A stretch of 64,000 bases of DNA from an uncultured Lachnospiraceae bacterium (GTDB taxonomy: Bacteria > Bacillota > Clostridia > Lachnospirales > Lachnospiraceae), in NCBI GenBank assembly GCA_910579615.1, contig CAJTUA010000016.1, positions 48,658-112,657 of the forward strand, read 5' to 3'. Within the stretch, counting starts at the first letter, position 1. Each line of letters starts with the position of its first letter. Below, in pieces: positions 24,923-34,387 of this stretch. Under the pieces are notes generated by a model, which was not told the DNA's origin, did not search any database, and was given only the letters and a program-made list of their open reading frames with translations. A program made the translations under genes and the position numbers.

Positions 24923-27264
24923 AAAACGGCTTCAAAGAGAATGTGGAGGAAATTCTCCGCCTTGACTATGACAAGGAAGTGAAAACGGCGGGTACGATTG
25001 AGCTTTACAACGCGGTTTCAAAGGCTGCCATGATATCCGTCGGCAGGGATTTTGGCGAGAAGGCAAAGAACGCCGCGGGCAAGAAGGCGTGCTATCTTTC
25101 GGCAGAATTTCTGATTGGGCGCATGGTTTACAACAACCTGTTAAATTTAGGGCTGTTTAACCAGTTCTCGGAGCTGATGTCGGAGAATGGCGTTGATATC
25201 CGTGTGTTTGAGGAGATTGAGGATGCGGCGCTTGGGAACGGCGGTCTTGGAAGGCTTGCGGCATGCTTCCTTGATTCGGGCGCAACGAACGGCATCACGT
25301 TAAACGGCTATGGTATCCGTTATAAATACGGTCTGTTCAAGCAGTATTTCGAGGATGGCTTCCAGAAGGAAATGCCGGACGACTGGATGAGGATGGGGGA
25401 CCCGTGGGGGCAGCGCGCCGGGGAGGATACGGTGGTCGTGGAATTCAAAGGGCAGTCCGTCAAGGCAGTTCCGTATGATTCCCCGGTAATCGGCTACGGC
25501 GGGAAGAAAATCAATATGCTGCGCCTGTGGCAGGCAGAGCCGATGGAGAATTTCCAGTTTGAGCTTTTCAACGAGCAGAAATATGACAAGGCGGCGAAGG
25601 ACAGGAATGAGGCGGACGCCATCTGCGCTGTGCTCTACCCGAACGACACGACGGACGCGGGCAAGAAGCTGCGCTTAAAGCAGCAGTATTTCTTCTCAAG
25701 CGCGACCTTGCAGGATGTCATCCGCACCTACAAAGAAAAGTACGGCGATGATTTTGGCCACTTCTCCGCGGAGTATGCGATTCAGCTCAATGACACGCAT
25801 CCGACGGTGGCGATTCCGGAGTTTATCCGCCTGATGATGGAGAAAGAAAACATGACCTTCGCGAAGGCGTTAAAGCTCGCGAAAGAAACCTTTGCCTACA
25901 CGAACCACACGATTATGGCGGAGGCATTGGAAAAATGGAGCGTGAATCTGTTTAAGGCAGTGATTCCGAACGTTTATAAATATGTTGTCATGCTGCAGAA
26001 AGCACTGGTAAAGGAGCTTGCTGCATTCAAAGTTCCGGAAGGGGAGCAGGAGCAATACTTCATTGTCAGCGACGGTCTGATTCACATGGCGAGGATGGCG
26101 ATTTTCGCGAGCCATTCCACGAACGGCGTGGCACAGATTCACACCGATATTTTAAAGAACGACGCGCTCAAAGAGTGGTACGCACTCTACCCGGAGCGTT
26201 TCAACAACAAGACAAACGGCATTACGCAGAGGCGTTGGCTCGCACTTGCCAATATGGAGCTGTCCGGTTTCATTACCGACAAAATCGGGAACAGTTGGAT
26301 TACGGATCTTGACAATCTGAAAAAACTGGAGAAATTTAAAGATGATGCGGCGGTCATCAAGGAATTTGGCGAAATCAAGCATTTAAAGAAACGCCAGCTT
26401 GCGGATTATATCCTTGAGCGCGAGGGCGTAAAAATCGACCCAGATTTCATTTTTGACATCCAGGTGAAGCGACTGCACGAGTATAAGCGCCAGCTGCTCA
26501 ACGCGTTCTCCATCCTTGACATTTACTTTGGCTTAAAGGATGGCAGAATCAAGGAATTCAACCCGACCGTGTTTATCTTTGGCGCAAAGGCGGCACCGGG
26601 ATATTTCAGGGCGAAGGGCATTATTAAGTATATCAATGAGATTGCGAAGATGATTGAGGCCGACCCGGATGTAAACGATAAGTTAAAGGTTCTTTTCGTG
26701 CAGAATTACAATGTTTCCTATGCGGAGAAACTGACCCCGGCAGCGGATGTTTCGGAGCAGATTTCCACGGCGGGCACGGAGGCATCGGGCACCGGGAATA
26801 TGAAATTCATGTTAAACGGCGCGGTGACGCTTGGAACCTACGACGGCGCGAATGTGGAGATTGTCGCGGAGGCGGGCGAGGAGAACAACTACATCTTTGG
26901 TGCGCGGGTGGAAGACCTTGAGAAAATCAAGAAAAATTACAACCCGAAAAAGCTCTACAAAGCGAACAAGCGCATCAAGAAGGTGGTGGATACTTTGGTG
27001 GACGGCACGTTTGACGACGGCGGCACAGGGATGTTCCAGGAACTTTACACCTCATTGCTTGAGGGTGCGAGCTGGCATAAGCCGGACCATTATTTCCTGC
27101 TGCAGGATTTGATTCCGTATATCGAAGCAAAGCTTCGTGTGAATGCGGATTACTCGGATGCTTACGGGTTCCGCAGAAAATGTTTTATCAACACGGCAAA
27201 CGCCGGGAAATTCTCGAGCGACCGTACCATACGTGATTACACGAAAGAGGTATGGGAGCTGTAG
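24919..27264 (+). CDS. glgP: Glycogen/maltodextrin phosphorylase
   Basis: 781 residues. Family signatures run throughout: LSAEFLIGR, ALGNGGLGRLAACFLDS, QLNDTHPTVAIPE and the pyridoxal-phosphate site region EASGTGNMKFMLNGAVTLGTYDGANVEI (in pieces). It releases glucose-1-phosphate from alpha-1,4-glucans. The start at 24919 overlaps the malQ stop by four bases; a further in-frame ATG at 24874 lies inside malQ. With malQ it forms the cytosolic branch of maltodextrin breakdown. Whether glycogen or imported dextrin is the main substrate cannot be told; the neighbours favour maltodextrin. Confidence 0.95.
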   Translation: MKNGFKENVEEILRLDYDKEVKTAGTIELYNAVSKAAMISVGRDFGEKAKNAAGKKACYLSAEFLIGRMVYNNLLNLGLFNQFSELMSENGVDIRVFEEIEDAALGNGGLGRLAACFLDSGATNGITLNGYGIRYKYGLFKQYFEDGFQKEMPDDWMRMGDPWGQRAGEDTVVVEFKGQSVKAVPYDSPVIGYGGKKINMLRLWQAEPMENFQFELFNEQKYDKAAKDRNEADAICAVLYPNDTTDAGKKLRLKQQYFFSSATLQDVIRTYKEKYGDDFGHFSAEYAIQLNDTHPTVAIPEFIRLMMEKENMTFAKALKLAKETFAYTNHTIMAEALEKWSVNLFKAVIPNVYKYVVMLQKALVKELAAFKVPEGEQEQYFIVSDGLIHMARMAIFASHSTNGVAQIHTDILKNDALKEWYALYPERFNNKTNGITQRRWLALANMELSGFITDKIGNSWITDLDNLKKLEKFKDDAAVIKEFGEIKHLKKRQLADYILEREGVKIDPDFIFDIQVKRLHEYKRQLLNAFSILDIYFGLKDGRIKEFNPTVFIFGAKAAPGYFRAKGIIKYINEIAKMIEADPDVNDKLKVLFVQNYNVSYAEKLTPAADVSEQISTAGTEASGTGNMKFMLNGAVTLGTYDGANVEIVAEAGEENNYIFGARVEDLEKIKKNYNPKKLYKANKRIKKVVDTLVDGTFDDGGTGMFQELYTSLLEGASWHKPDHYFLLQDLIPYIEAKLRVNADYSDAYGFRRKCFINTANAGKFSSDRTIRDYTKEVWEL

Positions 27265-27392
27265 CAAAACTGTTTTCAAAAGTTTCTGTGAGGAGGAGGC
27301 TTTTTGAAAAATAAATGCCTGAAAAGGCTTTAAAGAAGCAGGGAAAGCCTGCAACAATGCATTGGCCGCAAAGCGGCAGATTGGAGGATAAT

Positions 27393-28733
27393 ATGAGAAA
27401 AGGCAAGAAGGCATTGGCATTGCTGATGGCAACAACGATGACGGTGGGACTCGCGGCGTGCGGTTCCAAAGGAGATGATGAGAACAAGCCAACACCAACC
27501 CCGGCAAATCAGGGGAACGCAGGAAATCAGGGGGATCAGGGGAACCAGGGGGATCAGGGGAACCAGGGGGACCAGGGTTCCGACGGCACTGACCCGATTG
27601 ATGTTACGCTGACCGTGTGGGGCCCGAGCGAGGACCAGAACGCAGAGCAGGGCAACTGGCTTCCGACGATGTGCGAGAAATTCAACGAGGCGCATCCGGA
27701 GTGGAACATTACTTTTAAGTACGGCGTGTGCGGCGAGGGTGACGCAGGTGCGATGGTATCGCAGGACCCGACAGCTTCCGCAGATGTTTATATGTTTGCA
27801 AATGACCAGATTATGACGCTGATCAATGCAAACGCGATTGCAAGGCTCGGCGGTGACGCAGTGACCGAAATCAAGAACACCAACTCAGAAGCGATTGTAA
27901 ATTCCGTATCGGTGGACGGCGCTGTATATGGCGTACCGTTTACGACCAACACCTGGTTTATGTACTACGACAAGAGCGTGTTTACCGAGGAGGATATTAA
28001 GAGCCTTGACACGATGGTAAGCAAGGCAAAGGTTGCTTTTCCGCTTACGGATTCCTGGTATTTTGCGTCTTTCTATGTAGCAAACGGATGTACTTTGTTT
28101 GAGGATGGCTTCAACGAGGCGGCAGGCATTGATTTTACAGGTGACAAGGCAGTGGCGGTTACAAATTACCTCATTGACCTTACGGCAAACCCGAACTTTG
28201 TCAATGACGCGGACGGCGCAGGCCTGGCAGGTCTTCGCGATGGCAGCATCAGCGCAATGTTTTCCGGTTCCTGGAATTACAGCAGCGTGAAGGAAGCGCT
28301 TGGAGCAAACTTCGGTGCGGCTGAGCTTCCTTGCATTACGATTGACGGGCAGACAAAGCAGATGAAGTCGTTTGCAGGTTCTAAGGCAATCGGGGTGAAC
28401 CCGAACTGCGCGAACCAGCAGGTAGCGGTAGCGCTTGCAAGATACCTTGGCAGCCCGGAGGCACAGCAGGCTCACTACACGAGCAGGAGCGTGGTTCCGT
28501 GCAACACAGACCTTCTTGCACAGGATTCCGTAAAAAATGATGAGCTTGTAATTGCACAGAACAATACTTTTGACAATACTTCTATTATCCAGCCGTTCGT
28601 AAGTGCGATGGGTTCTTACTGGGATGCGGCTACGAATATGGCAAACGGTATCATCAATGGCGATGTAACACATGACAATGCAGCAGAAATGACGGATAGC
28701 ATGAATGCAGCGATGAATAATAACGGTCTGTAA
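27393..28733 (+). CDS. Maltodextrin ABC transporter, substrate-binding lipoprotein
   Basis: 446 residues from ATG 27393 after GGAGG. Lipobox LAAC follows a basic, hydrophobic signal peptide. A linker of tandem GNQGDQ units (18-base DNA repeats at about 27505-27580) leads to a family-1 solute-binding domain (VTLTVWGPSEDQNAEQGNW, DVYMFANDQI, GVPFTTNTWFMYYDKSVF, FAGSKAIGVNP). It captures maltodextrins outside the cell for the permeases that follow. A terminator-like hairpin after it (28752) probably keeps its level above that of the permeases. Confidence 0.9.
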   Translation: MRKGKKALALLMATTMTVGLAACGSKGDDENKPTPTPANQGNAGNQGDQGNQGDQGNQGDQGSDGTDPIDVTLTVWGPSEDQNAEQGNWLPTMCEKFNEAHPEWNITFKYGVCGEGDAGAMVSQDPTASADVYMFANDQIMTLINANAIARLGGDAVTEIKNTNSEAIVNSVSVDGAVYGVPFTTNTWFMYYDKSVFTEEDIKSLDTMVSKAKVAFPLTDSWYFASFYVANGCTLFEDGFNEAAGIDFTGDKAVAVTNYLIDLTANPNFVNDADGAGLAGLRDGSISAMFSGSWNYSSVKEALGANFGAAELPCITIDGQTKQMKSFAGSKAIGVNPNCANQQVAVALARYLGSPEAQQAHYTSRSVVPCNTDLLAQDSVKNDELVIAQNNTFDNTSIIQPFVSAMGSYWDAATNMANGIINGDVTHDNAAEMTDSMNAAMNNNGL

Positions 28734-28751
28734 TTTAAATTACAGAGGTAC

Positions 28752-28783
28752 AGAAAAGGGCTGCGCATGCGCAGCCCTTTTCT
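28752..28783 (+). terminator. Terminator/attenuator between binding protein and permease genes
   Basis: A 32-base palindrome with arms agaaaagggctgcgca and tgcgcagcccttttct, including a T-tract. It stands between the binding-protein stop and the permease genes, a common place for partial termination. Confidence 0.85.
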
Positions 28784-28866
28784 GGTTATATTATTGATTA
28801 TAACATATAATAGGGTTGTAGAAGCAGGTGCATAAAAAAGAAGGACACTGGAATGGAGGTTTTATC

Positions 28867-30282
28867 GTGAGCAATGAGGTTGTGAAACCAGAACAGAAAA
28901 AGTCGAAAAAGACTGCATTTGATACTCCATATACCGTAAAAAACGCCATACACAAGGGTGGCATGACCACGAAGCTTTCCATGCTGGTGATGGGGTTTGG
29001 CAATCTGGCACACAAACAGATTGCAAAAGGTATCATTTTCCTTGCGGTAGAAGTAGCGTATATCTGGTTTATGATTGTGCAGGGAATTCATTGTATCTCC
29101 ATGCTGCCGTCGCTTGGCTGGCTTGAGCAGGAAGAAATCTGGAATGAGGCAAAAGGGGTTTATGAATATACAAGCGGACATAATTCCATTATTATCCTGC
29201 TGTACGGCGTTGCCTCGATTTTTATTACGATTGGCTTTGTCATTATGTGGCGTGGTACATTAAAGAGTGCATACAAGGTGGAGTGCCTGGCACGCGAAGG
29301 AAAACATATTAACAGCTTTAAGGATGACATAGCAGATTTGTTTAACGTTAATCTGCACCGGACACTGATGACCCTGCCGATTCTCGGTATCATTATTTTT
29401 ACAATTCTGCCGTTGGTTTTTATGATTCTGATGGCATTTACCAATTACTCGAAGGAGACATCTTCGGAGCCGGCACATCTGGTGCTCTTTGACTGGGTGG
29501 GGCTGAAAAACTTTGGGACGGCGTTGAGCACCAACAATTCGATTGGACAGAATTTCTGGTCGGTGCTTGGCTGGACGATTGTGTGGGCGATTTTTGCGAC
29601 TTTCACAAATTATATCCTCGGCATGATTCTGGCGATGGTAATCAACCGGAAGGATACGAAGGCGAAAGGCTTCTGGCGCTTCTGCTTCGTCCTCTCGGTC
29701 GCTGTACCGCAGTTCGTATCGCTCCTGATTATGAGGACGATGCTCCAGCCGGAGGGCGCGATGAATATTTTGCTGCGCAACCTCGGAATTCTGGAAGCAG
29801 GGCAGAGCCTGCCGTTCTTCACGAAGCCGATATGGGCGCGCGTGACAGTTATTGTCATCAACATATGGGTAGGTATCCCGTTCACGATGCTGCAGACAAC
29901 CGGTATTTTAAAGAATATTCCGGCGGAGCTGTATGAGTCGGCAAAGGTGGACGGCGCGAATGCATTTGTGACGTTCTTTAAAATCACACTGCCATATATG
30001 CTCTTCGTGACAACGCCTTACCTGATTACGACATTTACCAGCAATATCAATAACTTCAACATTATTTACCTGTTATCCGGCGGCGGTCCTACGATTAACC
30101 CGGGCGATACAGCGGGCAAAACAGACCTTTTGGTTACGTGGCTGTATAAGCTGACCGTTGATAAACAGTTTTACAATATCGGCGCGGTCATCGGTATTTT
30201 GACCTTCGTCGTATTGGCAATTATTTCCCTGGCGACCTACCGGAATACCGGCTCTTATAAGAATGAGGAGGAATTCCAATAA
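28867..30282 (+). CDS. Maltodextrin ABC transporter permease, MalF type
   Basis: 471 residues from GTG 28867 (GGAGG 8 bases upstream); an ATG at 28828 is less likely. N-terminal helices and a Firmicute-type extra cytoplasmic segment precede the MetI-like permease core (about 200-460). The EAA loop is visible as ELYESAKVDGANAFVTFFKITLP. It pairs with the MalG-type permease and an ATPase not encoded here, probably the shared MsmK-type one. Its stop overlaps the next start by one base. Confidence 0.9.
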   Translation: MSNEVVKPEQKKSKKTAFDTPYTVKNAIHKGGMTTKLSMLVMGFGNLAHKQIAKGIIFLAVEVAYIWFMIVQGIHCISMLPSLGWLEQEEIWNEAKGVYEYTSGHNSIIILLYGVASIFITIGFVIMWRGTLKSAYKVECLAREGKHINSFKDDIADLFNVNLHRTLMTLPILGIIIFTILPLVFMILMAFTNYSKETSSEPAHLVLFDWVGLKNFGTALSTNNSIGQNFWSVLGWTIVWAIFATFTNYILGMILAMVINRKDTKAKGFWRFCFVLSVAVPQFVSLLIMRTMLQPEGAMNILLRNLGILEAGQSLPFFTKPIWARVTVIVINIWVGIPFTMLQTTGILKNIPAELYESAKVDGANAFVTFFKITLPYMLFVTTPYLITTFTSNINNFNIIYLLSGGGPTINPGDTAGKTDLLVTWLYKLTVDKQFYNIGAVIGILTFVVLAIISLATYRNTGSYKNEEEFQ

Positions 30283-31151
30283 TGAAAAAACAGACGGCAT
30301 CTTACAAAGCAAAGAAAAGGACAGTGAATATTTTTATCCATGTGCTTCTGGCGGTCTTGGCCATTATCTGGATTTTCCCAATCGCCTGGGTTGTCATGAT
30401 AAGTTTCCGCGCGGAGAAGGGCTCATATACATCCTCCTTCCTGCCAAAGAGCTTTACGCTTGACAATTACAAGAAGCTTTTTACGGATACGACAGTTTTA
30501 AATTTCCCGAAGATGTTTATGAACACGCTGATTATCGCGATTTTCGTGTGCATCATCTCGACGATTTTTGTGCTCGCGGTGTCCTACTGTATGTCGAGGC
30601 TGCGCTTTAAAATGCGTAAAAAATATCTGAATATCGCCATGATTTTAGGGCTGTTCCCGGGTTTCATGTCGATGGTTGCGGTGTATTATATTTTAAAAGC
30701 AATCGGCCTGTCGGAAGGTTCGATGGTGCGCGTGGCGCTGATTATGGTTTACTCGGCGGGTTCGGGGATTGGGTTCTACATTGCGAAAGGATTTTTCGAT
30801 ACCATCCCGAAGGCGCTTGATGAGGCGGCGTTCCTTGACGGCGCGACGAAGTTCCAGGTATTTACGCAGGTGACGATTCCGCTCAGCAAGCCGATTATCG
30901 TCTACACCGTATTGACTTCGTTTTTGGGACCGTGGCTGGACTTCATTTTCGCGAAGGTTATCTGCCGCGCGAATGCGGATTATTATACCGTAGCGATAGG
31001 GCTGTGGAGAATGCTTGAGAAAGAATATATTGATAACTGGTATACCTGCTTCGCGGCGGGTGCGGTCTGCATCTCGATTCCGATTGCGATATTGTTTATC
31101 TATATGCAGCGGTACTATGTAGAAGGACTGACAGGAGCAGTGAAAGGTTAA
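30282..31151 (+). CDS. Maltodextrin ABC transporter permease, MalG type
   Basis: 289 residues with six membrane helices and the EAA loop KALDEAAFLDGATKFQVFTQVTIPLSKPI (read in parts). It starts within the stop of the MalF-type gene (TAATG). No ATP-binding subunit gene follows; the cluster continues with an amylase, so the ATPase must be encoded elsewhere. A 14-bp perfect hairpin lies downstream at 31210. Confidence 0.9.
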   Translation: MKKQTASYKAKKRTVNIFIHVLLAVLAIIWIFPIAWVVMISFRAEKGSYTSSFLPKSFTLDNYKKLFTDTTVLNFPKMFMNTLIIAIFVCIISTIFVLAVSYCMSRLRFKMRKKYLNIAMILGLFPGFMSMVAVYYILKAIGLSEGSMVRVALIMVYSAGSGIGFYIAKGFFDTIPKALDEAAFLDGATKFQVFTQVTIPLSKPIIVYTVLTSFLGPWLDFIFAKVICRANADYYTVAIGLWRMLEKEYIDNWYTCFAAGAVCISIPIAILFIYMQRYYVEGLTGAVKG

Positions 31152-31209
31152 GATATCGGTCAGGCCGGGAGCCCTGGCTATATGCAGCAGCGTGAACCCG
31201 GCCATGCAG

Positions 31210-31253
31210 CAGAATCAGGAATGAACCCGTGTATGGGGGCATTCCTGATTCTG
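31210..31253 (+). terminator. 14-bp perfect hairpin after the permease gene
   Basis: cagaatcaggaatg (31210-31223) pairs with cattcctgattctg (31240-31253) around 16 bases. It is not followed by a U-tract. Confidence 0.5.
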
Positions 31254-31355
31254 TGGAAGTGGGGATGAAGTGGATGGGTGGGATTTTGGTTTCAGCGGAT
31301 GTTTGCAGCGGAGGATGGATGCAAATGCCGCGTATGCGGCGGAATGAGAGGGATT

Positions 31356-32978
31356 ATGAGAAAATTTCGGTTTGGCAGGCGGGCGCTGTCACTTGCGCTT
31401 GCGGCGGTGATGGTATGCGGGAGCTTGTTTTCGGCGGGCTGCGGGAAGGATAAGGATGAGATTGCGTATGATGAGGTGAATATCATTGACGATAATTACC
31501 GCACATACTATGAGATTTTTGTATATTCGTTCTGTGACAGTGACGGGGATGGAATCGGCGATTTGCAGGGGGTAATCTCAAAGCTTGACTACATAGCCGG
31601 GCTTGGGTTTACTGGAATCTGGTTTATGCCGCTGATGCAGTCCACGACCTACCACAAATACGATACAGTTGATTATTACAGCATTGATGAAGAATACGGG
31701 ACGCTGGATGATTTCAAGGAACTGCTGGCGGAATGTGACAAGCGCGGCATCAAGGTGATTATCGACCTTGCGATTAACCACACATCAAACAAACATGAGT
31801 GGTTCCAGGAAATGTATGATTATGTAAGCGGCTTAAAAGAGGGCGAGGAACCAGATGCTTCCGTCTGCAAGTACGTTGATTATTACAATGTCGAAAAAGG
31901 AAAATACGGAACATCGAGCTGGCACCGGATTGGCGCGTCAGATTATGGCTATGAAGGTTCCTTCTGGAGCGGGATGCCGGATATGAATCTGGCAAACGAG
32001 GAATTGCGCGGGGAGCTGGAGGCCGTTATGAAATACTGGCTTGACCTTGGCGTGGGCGGTTTCCGCATCGATGCGGCGAAGGAATTCTTCAGCGGTGCAA
32101 AGTCGAAAAATGTGGAAGTATTGCAATGGATGACGGATTACTGCAAATCGGTAAAGGACGATGCGTATCTGGTGGCGGAGGTCTGGGAGGGCTTTTCGTC
32201 CTACACGCAGTATTATGAGAGCGGCATCGACAGCATCTTTGGTTTTGCGCTTGCGGATTCAAGCGGAAAGATTGCAAAAACCATCAATGCGCCGGCAGGC
32301 TCCGGGGCGGGGCGCTCGTTGGCGGACGCGATGGTACAGGTGCAGGATACGATACGCAAATATAATCCGGACGCGATTGACGCACCGTTTTTAAACAATC
32401 ATGATATTGCCCGCGCGGCGGGGTATTTTAGCGGGAACGAAGCGCGTATCAAGATGGCATCGGCGGTTAATTTGATGTTTTCCGGCAATGCGTTTGTCTA
32501 TTACGGAGAGGAAATCGGCATGAGCGGCAGCGGCAAGGACGAGAACAAGCGCCTGCCGATGTACTGGTCGGCGACGGACGGGACGGGCATAACAGACGGA
32601 CCAGCGGATGCGGACCGGATTGATTCAAAATTTGCCCCGGTGGATGAGCAGATGAAGGACGAAACATCCATCTATGGCTGTATGCGGCGCGCCATCTGGC
32701 TGCGCAACGCGAACCCGGAGCTCATCCGTGGGGATGTGGCGGTTATGGAAGCGATTGAGGACGGGGATATCTGCGCGGTTTCTAAGACATGGGAAGACAG
32801 CACGGTTTATGTGCTGATGAATTTGAATGAGACAGAGGAAAAGACAATTTCCGTGCCGAAGGATACCTACAGTTATTCGGAATTGCGCGGGTATTACAGC
32901 GTGGACGGCAGCAAGGTAAAGCTTAATAAGGACGGGACACTGACGCTTCCGCCGTATAGCATTGCGGTGTTGAAGTAA
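31356..32978 (+). CDS. GH13 alpha-amylase, surface lipoprotein
   Basis: 540 residues from ATG 31356. Basic N-terminus, hydrophobic core and lipobox FSAGC mark it as a lipoprotein. GH13 regions are clear: IIDLAINHTS, GGFRIDAAKEFF (nucleophile D), LVAEVWEG (acid/base E) and FLNNHDIARAAG (third acid). It likely cuts starch or dextrins at the cell surface and feeds the adjacent transporter. The ribosome site (GAGAGGG) is modest. The longer frame from 31278 would place a cysteine-rich tail before the signal peptide and is rejected. Confidence 0.9.
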   Translation: MRKFRFGRRALSLALAAVMVCGSLFSAGCGKDKDEIAYDEVNIIDDNYRTYYEIFVYSFCDSDGDGIGDLQGVISKLDYIAGLGFTGIWFMPLMQSTTYHKYDTVDYYSIDEEYGTLDDFKELLAECDKRGIKVIIDLAINHTSNKHEWFQEMYDYVSGLKEGEEPDASVCKYVDYYNVEKGKYGTSSWHRIGASDYGYEGSFWSGMPDMNLANEELRGELEAVMKYWLDLGVGGFRIDAAKEFFSGAKSKNVEVLQWMTDYCKSVKDDAYLVAEVWEGFSSYTQYYESGIDSIFGFALADSSGKIAKTINAPAGSGAGRSLADAMVQVQDTIRKYNPDAIDAPFLNNHDIARAAGYFSGNEARIKMASAVNLMFSGNAFVYYGEEIGMSGSGKDENKRLPMYWSATDGTGITDGPADADRIDSKFAPVDEQMKDETSIYGCMRRAIWLRNANPELIRGDVAVMEAIEDGDICAVSKTWEDSTVYVLMNLNETEEKTISVPKDTYSYSELRGYYSVDGSKVKLNKDGTLTLPPYSIAVLK

Positions 32979-33008
32979 GCTGCAAAAAGCAAAAGGGGGT
33001 GGGAGAAT

Positions 33009-33563
33009 ATGAATTTGTTTGAGGAAATCAAATGCTATCAGCCGTTAAATGAGCAGGAAGCGTGCGATAAGGAGCAAATGCTCTGGTATATGGCACACAG
33101 CGAAAATTATCTGTTGCGGGAAAACAAGACTGCCCATTTTACGGCTTCGGTATGGACGGTGAACAAAGCGCGCACAAAAACATTGATGGTATACCATAAT
33201 ATCTATCATTCCTGGTCGTGGATTGGCGGACACGCGGATGGAATCGAAGATTTGCGCTCGGTGGCACTGCGCGAGCTGTCTGAGGAGACCGGAGTGAAAA
33301 ATGCCGTTTTGGTAAGCCCGGAAATTTTCAGCTTGGAAATATTGACGGTGGATGGGCATATAAAGAGAGGTGCCTATGTGCCAAGCCATTTGCATCTGAA
33401 TGTTACATATTTGGTGGAGGCGGATGAAAACGAGGAGCTGGTTGTGAATGAGGCGGAAAACCAGGCGGTGAAGTGGTGGTCTTTCGGGGATGCGCTAAAG
33501 GTATCGGAAGAGCCGTGGTTTGTGGAGTGGGTTTATAAGAAGTTGGTGGAACGGTGCAGATGA
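33009..33563 (+). CDS. Nudix hydrolase
   Basis: 184 residues. The Nudix box reads GHADGIEDLRSVALRELSEETGV in two parts, matching G-x5-E-x7-R-E-U-x-E-E-x-G-U. The family cleaves nucleoside diphosphates linked to another moiety; the substrate here is unknown. The N-terminal region with WTVNKARTKTLMVYHNIYHSW is typical of the group annotated as general Nudix proteins in Clostridia. It follows the amylase gene by 30 bases but has no evident metabolic link with it. Confidence 0.9.
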   Translation: MNLFEEIKCYQPLNEQEACDKEQMLWYMAHSENYLLRENKTAHFTASVWTVNKARTKTLMVYHNIYHSWSWIGGHADGIEDLRSVALRELSEETGVKNAVLVSPEIFSLEILTVDGHIKRGAYVPSHLHLNVTYLVEADENEELVVNEAENQAVKWWSFGDALKVSEEPWFVEWVYKKLVERCR

Positions 33564-33641
33564 AGTTTTTATGTATTCATGCATCAGAAAAAACGACAAG
33601 AGGACAAGTGTTTGATAAGTGTTTAAAATGCCGATAGCGAA

Positions 33642-33692
33642 GCAGAGGCTGCCCTTTTGGAAGTTTCCGGACGGGAGGGCGGCAGCCTCTGC
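33642..33692. terminator. Hairpin between convergent genes
   Basis: gcagaggctgcc (33642-33653) pairs perfectly with ggcagcctctgc (33681-33692); the loop is 27 bases. It separates the Nudix gene (+) from the DUF2508 gene (-). No U-tract is present on either side. Confidence 0.5.
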
Positions 33693-33700
33693 GGGATGTC

Positions 33701-33925
33701 CTACAGTTGCACCAACGCATCCGTCTCGTCCGATTTTATCTGGCGAAGGAGATATTTGTAGCGCTGCTGGACAGCGTTGACTTCATAGATTGAGCTGTCA
33801 ATCAGGTCAGGGTCGGTTACGTTTTCAAAATTAGAGTAGGCGGTTTCAAGCTCGATTTTGGTTTTTGCCAGTTCAAGGAGCAGGGAATCGTCTTTTTTTG
33901 TTTTCTTTTTATGGAAGATGGACAT
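33701..33925 (-). CDS. DUF2508 (YaaL-like) small protein
   Basis: 74 residues, highly charged, predicted helical. KTKIELETAYSNFENVTDPDLIDSSIYEVNAVQQRYKYLLRQIK (in parts) matches the DUF2508/YaaL family, whose role is unknown. In many Firmicutes yaaL lies just after recR; here recR is 19 kb away. AGGAGG lies upstream of the ATG on the minus strand. Confidence 0.8.
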   Translation of the reverse strand: MSIFHKKKTKKDDSLLLELAKTKIELETAYSNFENVTDPDLIDSSIYEVNAVQQRYKYLLRQIKSDETDALVQL

Positions 33926-34387
33926 GGGTAACCTCCTTTTCTTGGTGGGGTCGATATGTTATCTTATTCTATCTTATTCAGAGTATTGGAAAAAATTCTG
34001 GGCTTATACCATTTTTTTGAAATAATAGAAAATATTTCCAATTCTACGACGGGGATGACCAGATTTTACGACGACACAGGTATTTGGGCATAAATCCTAC
34101 AAAAAATGTGAAATCGCCCCATAGGGGCAATCTATGGTTCACAGAAAGCAGTTTTCAGGCACGCCTGGGAAGGAAAGTGCAAATACAAAAATGATTGCAT
34201 AGAAAATGCGCCTTGTTTTTTGTGGAATATTATTCCATAATATTTCCGACTTGTACGTACAAGCACCGGAATAGTATACAGAAAAAAGCCAGAGGTGTTT
34301 TGCAGAACGCCGAAAAGCATTTAGGGCTATTGACAAGGCGGGGGAATTTGCGTATGATGGCGCTACCGAGACGAAAGGGGTGATGCG
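33926..34387. other. Intergenic region before the Tad operon
   Basis: No gene is seen. A direct repeat TTCTACGAC (34042-34050) and TTTTACGAC (34064-34072) starts 22 bp apart, reminiscent of sites for dimeric regulators that bind direct repeats. A small hairpin GCCCC-ATA-GGGGC lies at 34116-34128. The Tad promoter is at the end of the region. Confidence 0.5.
34330..34358 (+). promoter_or_regulatory. Promoter of the Tad pilus operon
   Basis: TTGACA (34330-34335), 17-base spacer, TATGAT (34353-34358). The start codon of the first gene follows 29 bases later, after GAAAGGGGTG, so the leader is very short. Confidence 0.85.

Noticed and set aside
27500..27580. CRISPR-like short tandem repeats
   Set aside because: The 18-base units are coding and in frame, forming the GNQGDQ linker of a lipoprotein; there are no spacers.
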